Under the pieces are notes generated by a model. The model was given only the letters and a program-made list of their open reading frames with translations, had not been told where the DNA came from and ran no database searches. This document shows positions 27,149 through 34,349 of a stretch of 64,000 nt of DNA, piece after piece; positions within the stretch are counted from its first letter, which is position 1, and the number at the start of each line of letters is the position of its first letter. A program made the position numbers and the translations under genes. This stretch comes from DATAOG01 sp963782885. GTDB lineage: Bacteria > Pseudomonadota > Alphaproteobacteria > Geminicoccales > Geminicoccaceae. Location of the stretch: contig CAWALL010000008.1 of NCBI GenBank assembly GCA_963782885.1, forward strand, positions 724,565 through 788,564. Reading direction: 5' to 3'.

Positions 27149-28156
27149 ATGCGCTTCCTCGATCAGGCCAAGATCTACGTCAAGGGCGGCGACGGCGGCG
27201 ACGGCTGCATCAGCTTCCGGCGCGAGAAGTACATCCCTTACGGCGGCCCGAACGGCGGTGACGGCGGTCGTGGCGGCGCCGTGATCGGGCGCGCCGACCC
27301 GGCGCTCAACACGCTGATCGACTACCGTTACCGCCAGCATTTCCGGGCCGCGCGCGGCGGCCACGGCATGGGCAAGGACCGCACCGGCGCCGCCGGCCCC
27401 GACGTCGAGCTGGCCCTGCCACCCGGCACCGAGGTCCTGGACCAGGATCGCCGGACGGTGCTCGCCGACCTTCTGACCCCCGGGCAGACCGTCGTGCTCG
27501 CCGCGGGTGGGGCGGGCGGCCTCGGCAACAGCCGCTTCAAGTCCTCGACCGATCGGGCGCCGCGCCGCGCCACGCCCGGCCAGCCCGGCGAGGAGCGCTG
27601 GCTGTGGCTGCGCCTCAAGCTTTTGGCGGACGCGGGCCTGATCGGGCTGCCCAACGCCGGCAAGTCGACGTTGCTCGCCGCGGTGTCGCGGGCGCGCCCG
27701 AAGATCGCCGACTATCCGTTCACGACCCTGACGCCCGCCCTCGGCACGATCCAGCTCGACCACGACAGTTTCGTGCTCGCCGATCTCCCGGGCCTGATCG
27801 AGGGCGCCCACGAGGGCGCCGGGCTCGGCGACCGCTTCCTCGGCCACGTCGAGCGCTGCCGGGTGCTGATCCATCTGGTCGACGGGACCCAGGAGGACGT
27901 CGCCGGCGCTTATGGCACGGTCCGCCGCGAGCTCGCGAGCTACGACCCACGGCTGCTCGAGCGCCTGGAGCTGGTCTGCCTGAACAAGGCGGACGCGCTC
28001 GCCGAAGAGGTGGCGCAGGCGCGCAGCGAGGCGCTCGCAAGCGCAGCCGGCCGGCCGGTGTTCATCACCTCCGGGGTGTCGCGCCGAGGCCACGAGGCGG
28101 TGCTCGGCGCCGCCTGGGCGGCGATCCGGACGGCCCGCGAGCAGGTGCCGGCATGA
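27149..28156 (+). CDS. obgE: Obg family GTPase
   Basis: 335-aa ribosome-assembly and stress GTPase. The start MRFLDQAKIYVKGGDGGDGC is the family N-terminus; the in-frame ATG 15 nt upstream is rejected. The glycine-rich Obg fold (GGPNGGDGGRGGAVIGRADP, GGAGGLGNSRFKSSTDRAPR) is followed by the G domain: P-loop GLPNAGKST, switch DYPFTTLTPALGTI, LADLPGLIEGAHEGAGLGDR, NKAD and the SGVSRRG G5 loop. No C-terminal OCT domain, as usual in Alphaproteobacteria. It has its own promoter region after the rpmA terminator. Confidence 0.95.
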   Translation: MRFLDQAKIYVKGGDGGDGCISFRREKYIPYGGPNGGDGGRGGAVIGRADPALNTLIDYRYRQHFRAARGGHGMGKDRTGAAGPDVELALPPGTEVLDQDRRTVLADLLTPGQTVVLAAGGAGGLGNSRFKSSTDRAPRRATPGQPGEERWLWLRLKLLADAGLIGLPNAGKSTLLAAVSRARPKIADYPFTTLTPALGTIQLDHDSFVLADLPGLIEGAHEGAGLGDRFLGHVERCRVLIHLVDGTQEDVAGAYGTVRRELASYDPRLLERLELVCLNKADALAEEVAQARSEALASAAGRPVFITSGVSRRGHEAVLGAAWAAIRTAREQVPA

Positions 28157-28385
28157 CGCCCGCCCTGGTCCGGCCGCTCGCCGCCCTGACCGGAGTGGGC
28201 GAGCGTTGGACCCTCAGGTGCCGCCCGGCGGGGCGGGTGATGATCAGCACGGGCGGCGAGCCCGCCTTGCCACGGTGTCTCGTCCGGGCGCGCCGGGCGA
28301 GGATCGACGTGAGCGGCGCCGCGGGCCCGGCATCCGGAGCGGGCCCAGCTCGAGACGGACGTCCTGGGGCAGCGATGCAGCCACC
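28157..28385. other. Obg-distal spacer before the leader repeats
   Basis: About 230 bp without a gene. It is GC-rich, with short inverted segments (for example gggcggcgagcccgcc) and a region (gcgaggatcgacgtgag) that may be a heavily decayed further copy of the repeat that follows. No promoter I can defend. Confidence 0.4.
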
Positions 28386-28640
28386 GAGGATCAACCCTGC
28401 TCGTCAACTGTTCCATCGCGTGGTTCACGCGAGCGTGGGCAGCCATGCCGCCGGGTTTTTGGGCGGGCACGGATTCCCAGGATCCCATGGACCATCGGGC
28501 CAGGCTAGGCGCCGATGGTTGACGAGACGTTAATGCGAACCTCGGGCACGACTGACCGCCGGAAGGCCCGAGCAACCGGCCCGAGGGGGCGTTCACGGAG
28601 CGCGTTCGGCTTGAGCCGGACGCCAGTGACCCGCGGTCGG
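28386..28640 (+). repeat. proB leader repeat, copy 1 (most diverged)
   Basis: First of three tandem copies of a unit of about 255 bp. An imperfect palindrome (left arm from 28388, right arm ending about 28534) encloses the core cggattcccaggatccc and catggaccatcggg. The arm-end GTTAAC of the other copies is decayed here to atcaac and gttaat. A spacer with gcccgagcaaccgg and gagccggacgcc follows. The right arm contains an ATG that opens a short frame MVDETLMRTSG, equivalent to the proB start. Confidence 0.75.
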
Positions 28641-28646
28641 TAAGCC

Positions 28647-28899
28647 AATGTTAACCCTTGCTCGTCAACCTTTCCCTCGGATGGCCCATGCGACCGTGGG
28701 AATCCGAGCCATCCTTTTTGAGCCGCAGACGGATTCCCAGGATCCCATGGACCATCGGCAAGGATAAGTACCGATGGTTGACGAAAGGTTAACTGGAACC
28801 TCGGCCCGAGTGGCCGCCGCAAGCGCCCGAGCAACCGCCCCAAAAGGGGCGTCTTCGGGGAGGCGAGCCGGACGCCGTTGGCCTGCGGGGCAGTAACTC
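28647..28899 (+). repeat. proB leader repeat, copy 2
   Basis: Unit of 253 bp. The palindromic part runs from GTTAAC at 28650 to GTTAAC at 28793 (144 bp). The left arm (gctcgtcaacc, ggatggcccatgcgacc, gtgggaatccg) is complementary with few mismatches to the right arm (cggattcccaggatccc, atggaccatcgg, ggttgacgaaaggttaac). The spacer holds a small hairpin gccccaaaaggggc. A short frame MVDERLTGTSARVAAASARA opens in the right arm and runs to a stop. Confidence 0.8.
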
Positions 28900-29082
28900 A
28901 ATGTTAACCTTTGTTCGCCAACCTTTCCTTCGGATGGTCCATGCGACCGTGGGAATCCGTGCCGCCTTCTGGCCGCAGCCCGACTCCCAGGGTCACATGG
29001 ACCGTCGGGCAGCTAGGCGCCGATGGTTGATCGAAGGTTGACCGGAACCTCGGTCACGAGTGGCCGCCGGCGCCGGGTGGTC
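28900..29082 (+). repeat. proB leader repeat, copy 3, running into the proB coding sequence
   Basis: The palindromic part is 28903-29042 (140 bp), with arms around ggtccatgcgaccgtggga and tcccagggtcacatggacc. The right arm contains the proB ATG at 29023. Similarity to copies 1 and 2 continues through the first ~18 proB codons (cggaacctcggtcacgagtg, gccgccgg) and then stops at the conserved kinase core. So the repeat unit includes the 5' end of proB. Confidence 0.8.
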
Positions 29083-30156
29083 AAGATCGGCTCGTCGCTG
29101 CTGGTCGACGGCGACGGCCGCATCCGGCTCGCCTGGCTCGAGTCGCTCGCCGAGGACCTGGCCGCCTGCCGGGCGCGGACCGAGGAGATCATCGTGGTCA
29201 CCTCGGGCGCGATCGCGCTCGGCCGGGCCGCCCTCAACCTCGCGGCCGGCGCCCTCCGGCTCGAGGAAAAGCAGGCCGCCGCCGCGGTCGGCCAGATCAA
29301 CCTCGCGCATGCCTACCAGGCGAGCCTCGCCCGTCATGGGCTCGCGACCGCGCAACTGCTCCTGACGCTCGCCGATACCGAGAACCGGCGCCGCTACCTC
29401 AACGCCCGCTCGACCGTCGAGGCCCTGCTCCGGCTCGGCGTCATCCCGGTGGTCAACGAGAACGACACGGTCGCGACCAACGAGATCCGCTTCGGCGACA
29501 ACGACCGGCTGTCGGCGCGGGTCGCGGTCATGGCCAGCGCCGAGGAGCTGATCCTTCTGTCCGACGTCGACGGGCTCTACACCCGCGACCCGAGCCGCGA
29601 CCCCGGCGCGGTCCGGATTGAGCTCGTGACCGCGATCACGCCCGAGATCGAGGCCATGGCCGGTGGGGCCGGCAGCGCCGCCGGTACCGGCGGCATGGTC
29701 AGCAAGCTCGCGGCCGCCAGGATCGCGACCCGGGCCGGCTGCAGTGTCGTGCTGGCGCCGGGCGCCGATCCCCATCCGCTCGCGCGCCTTGCGGCCGGCG
29801 GCCCCTGCACCCGCTTCCCGGCCCGCGCCAACCCCAGGCGCGCGCGCAAGGAGTGGCTGGCCGCGACGCTCGGCGTCATGGGCGTGTTCCGGATCGACGC
29901 CGGTGCCGCGAAGGCGCTCCGGCGCGGCAGCAGCCTGCTGCCGGCGGGCGTGGTCGCGGTCGAGGGCGGCTTCGAGCGCGGCGACCCGGTGCTGGTCCGG
30001 GGCCCCGACGGCGAGGACCTGGCCAAGGGCCTCTCGGCCTATGACGCCGCCGATGCGAGGCGTATCCTCGGCCAAAGGACCGAGCAGATCGCGGCCGTGC
30101 TCGGCTATCGTGGTCGCGACGAGCTGATCCATCGGGACGATCTGGTGCTGCTCTGA
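29023..30156 (+). CDS. proB: Glutamate 5-kinase
   Basis: 377-aa first enzyme of proline biosynthesis, phosphorylating glutamate. An amino-acid kinase domain starts at RRRRVVKIGSSLLVDGDGRI, with EEIIVVTSGAIALGRAALNL, PVVNENDTVATNEIRFGDND, LILLSDVDGLYTRDPSRDPG and GTGGMVSKLAAARIATRAGC. The C-terminal PUA domain covers about the last 80 residues. The ATG at 29023 lies within the third leader repeat, so the first ~18 residues (MVDRRLTGTSVTSG) are repeat-derived; GTG in the RRRRVV segment is an alternative start. The ribosome-binding site before the ATG is weak and would be enclosed in the leader hairpin. Confidence 0.93.
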   Translation: MVDRRLTGTSVTSGRRRRVVKIGSSLLVDGDGRIRLAWLESLAEDLAACRARTEEIIVVTSGAIALGRAALNLAAGALRLEEKQAAAAVGQINLAHAYQASLARHGLATAQLLLTLADTENRRRYLNARSTVEALLRLGVIPVVNENDTVATNEIRFGDNDRLSARVAVMASAEELILLSDVDGLYTRDPSRDPGAVRIELVTAITPEIEAMAGGAGSAAGTGGMVSKLAAARIATRAGCSVVLAPGADPHPLARLAAGGPCTRFPARANPRRARKEWLAATLGVMGVFRIDAGAAKALRRGSSLLPAGVVAVEGGFERGDPVLVRGPDGEDLAKGLSAYDAADARRILGQRTEQIAAVLGYRGRDELIHRDDLVLL

Positions 30157-30170
30157 GCCGGCGGCCACGA

Positions 30171-31379
30171 ATGCTCAAGGACTGGCGACAGACTCCGACC
30201 ACCCGGTGGGTCCTGGCCGAGGGACCGCGGGCGAACTCGCACCTGGAGTTCCTGGTCGAGCTCTGCGCCTGGCTCTGCCAGCGCGGTCTGCCGCTCTACC
30301 AGGTCAACCAGTACACCCCGACCCTCCACCCCTTGATGCAGGGCGTGGAGTGCGTCTGGCACCGCTCCGGCCGGGCGCCCGAGGAGGTCCAGCTGCACTG
30401 GCGTGGTGGCGAGGACCTGCGCGCTTGGCAGGAGAACCCGTTGCGCCGGATCATGCTCGGCACCGACGAGCTCCGGGTCGACCTCGCGGCCCCGGCGCCC
30501 GGGCTGGCGGCGCCGATCTTCGGGCATCTGCGCGCTGCGGGTGCGAGCGAGTATCTGGTCATGGCGGTGCCGCTCGCCGACGGCCGGCGCAACGCGATCA
30601 GCTGGGCGACCGATGCGCCAGGCGGCTTCACGCTCGCGGCCCGCAACGAGCTGCGCAACTTGGCAGGGCCACTGGGCCTGGTCCTCGATCTTCTGGAGGC
30701 GCGCCGGACCGCGCGCACGCTGCTCGACACCTATCTCGGCCGCGGGCCCGGCCGCGAGGTGCTGAGCGGTGCGATCCGGCGCGGCGACCGCCGCGACCTG
30801 GAGGCGGTGATCCTGTTCGCCGACCTGCGCGACTTCACCGCCAAGGCGGCGAGCTGGAGCATCGAGGATCTGCTGGCCGCGCTCGACTCCTATTATCAGG
30901 CGCTGGTCGACGCGATCACGGTCGCCGGCGGCGAGGTCCTGAAGTTCATGGGCGACGGCCTGCTGGCGGTGTTCCCGATCGGACAGCCGCAGACGCTCGC
31001 GCGCACCTGTCAGCACGCGCTGGCGGCGACGCTCGCGGCCCGCAACGCGCTCGCGGCCGCCAACCAGGCGCGCGCCGCCGCCGGCGCCGAGGCGCTCGAG
31101 TTCGGGGTCGCTCTGCACGTCGGCCCGGTCGTCTACGGCAACATCGGCGGTCAGGGGCGGCTCGACTTCACCGTGATCGGGCCCGCGGTCAACCTGGTGA
31201 GCCGGGTCGAGGGCCTGTGCAGGACCCTCGCCCAGCCGCTGCTCGCGACCGCGGCCTTCGCCGACCCGCTCGGCGACGAGCTCGTCACGGTCGGCGAGCA
31301 CCGGGTCCGTGGCCTGGCGCTGCCGGTCGAGCTGTTCGGCCTGCCCGAAGCCGTGGCATCCGCCTGCCGATCGGCGTAG
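30171..31379 (+). CDS. Class III adenylate cyclase, cytosolic
   Basis: 402-aa nucleotide cyclase. Residues 1 to about 190 are a soluble sensor-like domain (LPLYQVNQYTPTLHPLMQGV). The catalytic domain follows: VILFADLRDFTAKAASW with the first metal Asp, GGEVLKFMGDGLLAVFP with the purine-specifying Lys and second metal Asp, and RLDFTVIGPAVNLVSRVEGL with the adenine-pairing Asp and the transition-state Asn and Arg. The residue set predicts cAMP. It begins 14 nt after proB and is followed 27 nt later by proA, so it is an insertion into the proBA operon. Confidence 0.88.
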   Translation: MLKDWRQTPTTRWVLAEGPRANSHLEFLVELCAWLCQRGLPLYQVNQYTPTLHPLMQGVECVWHRSGRAPEEVQLHWRGGEDLRAWQENPLRRIMLGTDELRVDLAAPAPGLAAPIFGHLRAAGASEYLVMAVPLADGRRNAISWATDAPGGFTLAARNELRNLAGPLGLVLDLLEARRTARTLLDTYLGRGPGREVLSGAIRRGDRRDLEAVILFADLRDFTAKAASWSIEDLLAALDSYYQALVDAITVAGGEVLKFMGDGLLAVFPIGQPQTLARTCQHALAATLAARNALAAANQARAAAGAEALEFGVALHVGPVVYGNIGGQGRLDFTVIGPAVNLVSRVEGLCRTLAQPLLATAAFADPLGDELVTVGEHRVRGLALPVELFGLPEAVASACRSA

Positions 31380-31406
31380 GCTGGACGCCCGGACAGCGGA
31401 GGGGCC

Positions 31407-32684
31407 ATGGCGACCGCATTGCACCACAATCTCGAAGCCGAGATGCGAGCGTTGGGCGCGCGCGCCCGCAGCGCGGCCCAGGTCCTGGCGACCGCCGGCC
31501 GCGAGGTCAAGGATCGGGCGCTGCTCACGGCGGCCGCGAGCCTCAGGGCACGCGCCGGCGAGATCCTGCGGGCGAACGCCAGCGACCTCGCGGCGGCGCG
31601 GGCGCGCGGGCTCAGGGCTTCGCTGCTCGATCGGCTGGCACTCGACGCGAAGCGCGTCGAGGCGATGGCGATCGGGCTCGAGCTGGTCGCCGCGCTCGAC
31701 GATCCGGTCGGCGACGAGATCGCCCGCTGGTCGCGCCCGAACGGCCTCGACATCGCGCGCGTCCGGGTGCCGCTCGGGGTGATCGGGATCATCTACGAAT
31801 CCCGACCCAACGTCACCGCCGATGCCGGCGCGCTCTGCCTCAAGGCCGGCAATGCCGCGATCCTGCGCGGCGGCTCCGAGAGCTTCCATTCCGCGCGCGC
31901 GATCCTCGCCTGCCTGCGGGAAGGTCTGCACGCGGTCGGCTTGCCCGAGGCGGCAATCCAGAGCCCGCCGACCACCGATCGGGCGGCCGTCGGCATCATG
32001 CTGACCATGAGCGATCAGATCGACGTGATCGTGCCGCGCGGCGGTCCGTCCCTGATCGAGCGGGTGCAGCGGGAAAGCCGGATTCCGGTGCTCGCGCACC
32101 GCGATGGGATCTGCCACGTCTACCTGCACGCCGCCGCCGACCCAACGATGGCCCGCGAGATCACGTTGAACGCCAAGATGCGCCGGACCTCGGTCTGCGG
32201 CGCCGCCGAGACCCTGCTGGTCGATCGCGGGGCGGCGACGCGGCTGCTGCCGGGCGTGGTCGAGGGGCTGCTCACGGCCGGGTGCGAGCTGCGGGCCGAG
32301 CCCGAGGTCCAGGCGATGGACCCGCGGATCGCCGCTGCTTCCGAGGCCGACTGGTCGACCGAATACCTCGACGCGATCCTCTCGATCAGGCTGGTCGACG
32401 GCCTGGACGCCGCGATCGCGCACGTCAATCGCTACGGCTCGCACCACACCGACAGCATCGTGACCGACGACCGGACCGTCGCCGAGCGTTTCCTCGCCGA
32501 GGTCGACAGCGCGATCGTGCTGCACAACGCCTCGACCCAGTTCGCCGACGGCGGCGAGTTCGGCATGGGCGCCGAGATCGGCATCTCGACCGGCCGGCTG
32601 CACGCCCGCGGGCCGGTCGGCGTCGAGCAGCTGACCAGCTTCAAATACGTCGTGCGCGGCAGTGGCCAGATCCGACCGGCATGA
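31407..32684 (+). CDS. proA: Gamma-glutamyl phosphate reductase
   Basis: 425-aa second enzyme of proline biosynthesis, reducing gamma-glutamyl phosphate to the semialdehyde with NADPH. Aldehyde-dehydrogenase-like fold with VPLGVIGIIYESRPNVTADA, CLKAGNAAILRGGSESFHSA, and the catalytic Cys in LNAKMRRTSVCGAAETLLVD. The C-terminal RYGSHHTDSIVTDD and EFGMGAEIGISTGRLHARGP are intact. A GGAGG site precedes the ATG. Followed by nadD after 10 nt. Confidence 0.95.
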   Translation: MATALHHNLEAEMRALGARARSAAQVLATAGREVKDRALLTAAASLRARAGEILRANASDLAAARARGLRASLLDRLALDAKRVEAMAIGLELVAALDDPVGDEIARWSRPNGLDIARVRVPLGVIGIIYESRPNVTADAGALCLKAGNAAILRGGSESFHSARAILACLREGLHAVGLPEAAIQSPPTTDRAAVGIMLTMSDQIDVIVPRGGPSLIERVQRESRIPVLAHRDGICHVYLHAAADPTMAREITLNAKMRRTSVCGAAETLLVDRGAATRLLPGVVEGLLTAGCELRAEPEVQAMDPRIAAASEADWSTEYLDAILSIRLVDGLDAAIAHVNRYGSHHTDSIVTDDRTVAERFLAEVDSAIVLHNASTQFADGGEFGMGAEIGISTGRLHARGPVGVEQLTSFKYVVRGSGQIRPA

Positions 32685-32694
32685 CGTTCTTGCC

Positions 32695-33405
32695 ATGAAC
32701 CTGCGCCGGCCGGTCGTCCGGATCAACCGGCCGCGCCCGGCCGAGGTGCAGGCGCGCCCGGTCACGAGGCGCCAGATCGGGCTGCTCGGCGGCTCGTTCA
32801 ACCCGGCGCACGAGGGCCATCTCGCGATCAGCCAGGACGCGCTCCGGCACCTCGGGCTGGATCGGGTCTGGTGGCTGGTCTCGCCGCAGAACCCGCTGAA
32901 ACCGGCCGCCGACATGGCGAGCTTCGCCGAGCGCTTCGCCTCGGCCGAGGCACTCGCGACCAGAGACCGGCGCATCGTCGTCAGTGATCTGGAGCAACGG
33001 CTCGGCAAGCGCTACACGATCGACACCATCTTATGGTTGAAGCAACATCGCCGTGATCACATCGTTTGGTTGATCGGGGCCGACAACTTGCTGCAATTGC
33101 CCGAATGGCGTCACTGGAGACGCCTTCTGGCGCTGGTTCCCATTGCCGTCTTCGATCGCGAACCTTATTCTTACGCTGCATCGGCTGGTCGGGTCGCGCG
33201 CGCCTACGCTGACCGGCGCCTTGAGCAATACGCCGCGCGGGCTCTGGCGCTGCACCCACCACCAGCCTGGGCGTATTTGCGGCTGCGTCGGCACGAAGCG
33301 TCGAGCACGGCAATTCGTCGGGAACAGGAGAGTTCGGGTCGGCGCGCCAGATCGAGGAGTGACCGTCATCGTCACGGAGACGCGCGCGCGGCCAGTCAGC
33401 CCTGA
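32695..33405 (+). CDS. nadD: Nicotinate-nucleotide adenylyltransferase
   Basis: 236-aa NAD-biosynthesis enzyme transferring AMP to nicotinate mononucleotide. Nucleotidyltransferase motif GLLGGSFNPAHEGHLAISQD, then WWLVSPQNPLK, LIGADNLLQLPEWRHWRRLL and the C-terminal EASSTAIR (family SSTxIR). From about 33030 to 33350 the codon choice shifts to less GC-rich codons than the first third and the surrounding genes. The C-terminal tail after SSTAIRREQ is basic and overlaps the next gene by 47 nt. Confidence 0.93.
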   Translation: MNLRRPVVRINRPRPAEVQARPVTRRQIGLLGGSFNPAHEGHLAISQDALRHLGLDRVWWLVSPQNPLKPAADMASFAERFASAEALATRDRRIVVSDLEQRLGKRYTIDTILWLKQHRRDHIVWLIGADNLLQLPEWRHWRRLLALVPIAVFDREPYSYAASAGRVARAYADRRLEQYAARALALHPPPAWAYLRLRRHEASSTAIRREQESSGRRARSRSDRHRHGDARAASQP

Positions 33406-33751
33406 CCTGCTACAGCTCATCCTCACCTCGCTCGCCGACGACAAGGCGATCGACCCCGTCATCATCGATCTCACCGGCAAGACCAGCATCGCCGACGCCA
33501 TGGTGATCGCGACCGGCAACTCCCAGCGCCACCTCGCGACCATGGCCGAGCACCTGATCGTGCGCCTCAAGGGCGTCGGGCTGCAGGGGCTCGGTTCGGA
33601 GGGCGGCGGCCAGTCGGACTGGCTCCTGCTCGACGCCGGCGACGTCATCGTCCACCTGTTCAAGGACGAGGTCCGGCGGTTCTACGATCTGGAGAAGCTC
33701 TGGGGCGCAGCGTTGCCCGAGCAGCCGGTTGCGGCGCGGCTGCACGCCTGA
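33359..33751 (+). CDS. rsfS: Ribosomal silencing factor RsfS (Iojap)
   Basis: 130-aa protein that binds L14 and blocks subunit joining in slow growth. Core LLQLILTSLADDKAIDPVII, DLTGKTSIADAMVIATGNSQ and GSEGGGQSDWLLLDAGDVIV, then HLFKDEVRRFYDLEKLW. I chose the GTG at 33359, inside nadD; no ATG is available in frame nearby and the ribosome-binding site is poorly placed, so translation may depend on nadD. Followed by rlmH after 15 nt. Confidence 0.9.
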   Translation: MTVIVTETRARPVSPDLLQLILTSLADDKAIDPVIIDLTGKTSIADAMVIATGNSQRHLATMAEHLIVRLKGVGLQGLGSEGGGQSDWLLLDAGDVIVHLFKDEVRRFYDLEKLWGAALPEQPVAARLHA

Positions 33752-33766
33752 TCGCCGGCGCGCCGC

Positions 33767-34252
33767 GTGGCTGCGGGCGCGTTGCGGATCACGGTCGCCG
33801 CGGTCGGCCGCGACCGGGCGTCCTCGACCCGGGACCTGTTCGAGGCCTACTGCAAGCGCTCGACCTGGCCGATCCGACTGGTCGAGGTTGCGCCCCGCCG
33901 GGCCGCCACCCGCGGGCGCCGCCTCGCCGAGGAGGCCGAACGGCTGTTGCGCGCGCTGCCGGCCGGCGCGCTCAGGGTGGCACTCGACGAGCACGGGCGG
34001 CAGCTCGACAGTCTGGGCTTCGCCCGCCGGCTCGGCCGCTGGCGGGAGACGGGCGTGATCGAGGTCGGGTTCCTGATCGGTGGCCCGGACGGGCTCGCGG
34101 CAACCGTCCTGGAGCAGGCCGCCGCGGTGCTCGCGCTCGGCGCCATGACCTGGCCGCACCGGCTGGTCCGGGTCCTGCTGGCCGAGCAGCTGTACCGGGC
34201 CGAGACCATCCTCGCCGGCCATCCCTATCATCGCGCTGGCCTGGAGGATTGA
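33767..34252 (+). CDS. rlmH: 23S rRNA pseudouridine-1915 N3-methyltransferase
   Basis: 161-aa SPOUT methyltransferase acting on assembled ribosomes. RITVAAVGRDRASSTRDLFE at the N-terminus, VALDEHGRQLDSLGFARRLG, VGFLIGGPDGLAATVLEQAA, and the C-terminal knot ALGAMTWPHRLVRVLLAEQL then ETILAGHPYHR. Starts with GTG. Its place directly after rsfS is the conserved order. Downstream, instead of the usual gpmI/ctpA genes, a CHASE2 cyclase follows. Confidence 0.94.
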   Translation: MAAGALRITVAAVGRDRASSTRDLFEAYCKRSTWPIRLVEVAPRRAATRGRRLAEEAERLLRALPAGALRVALDEHGRQLDSLGFARRLGRWRETGVIEVGFLIGGPDGLAATVLEQAAAVLALGAMTWPHRLVRVLLAEQLYRAETILAGHPYHRAGLED

Positions 34253-34349
34253 CGCGCTTTCCCGGGATCGCCGATACCGACTGAGCGCAAAGCGCCTGGC
34301 GCGGGAATGACCCACGCCGGTCGGGTCGGCCGATGGGAGCGGACCCTTG

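Noticed and set aside
28386..29082. CRISPR array in the tandem repeats before proB
   Set aside because: Units are about 250 bp, palindromic and diverged, with conserved rather than unique spacers; no cas genes are nearby.
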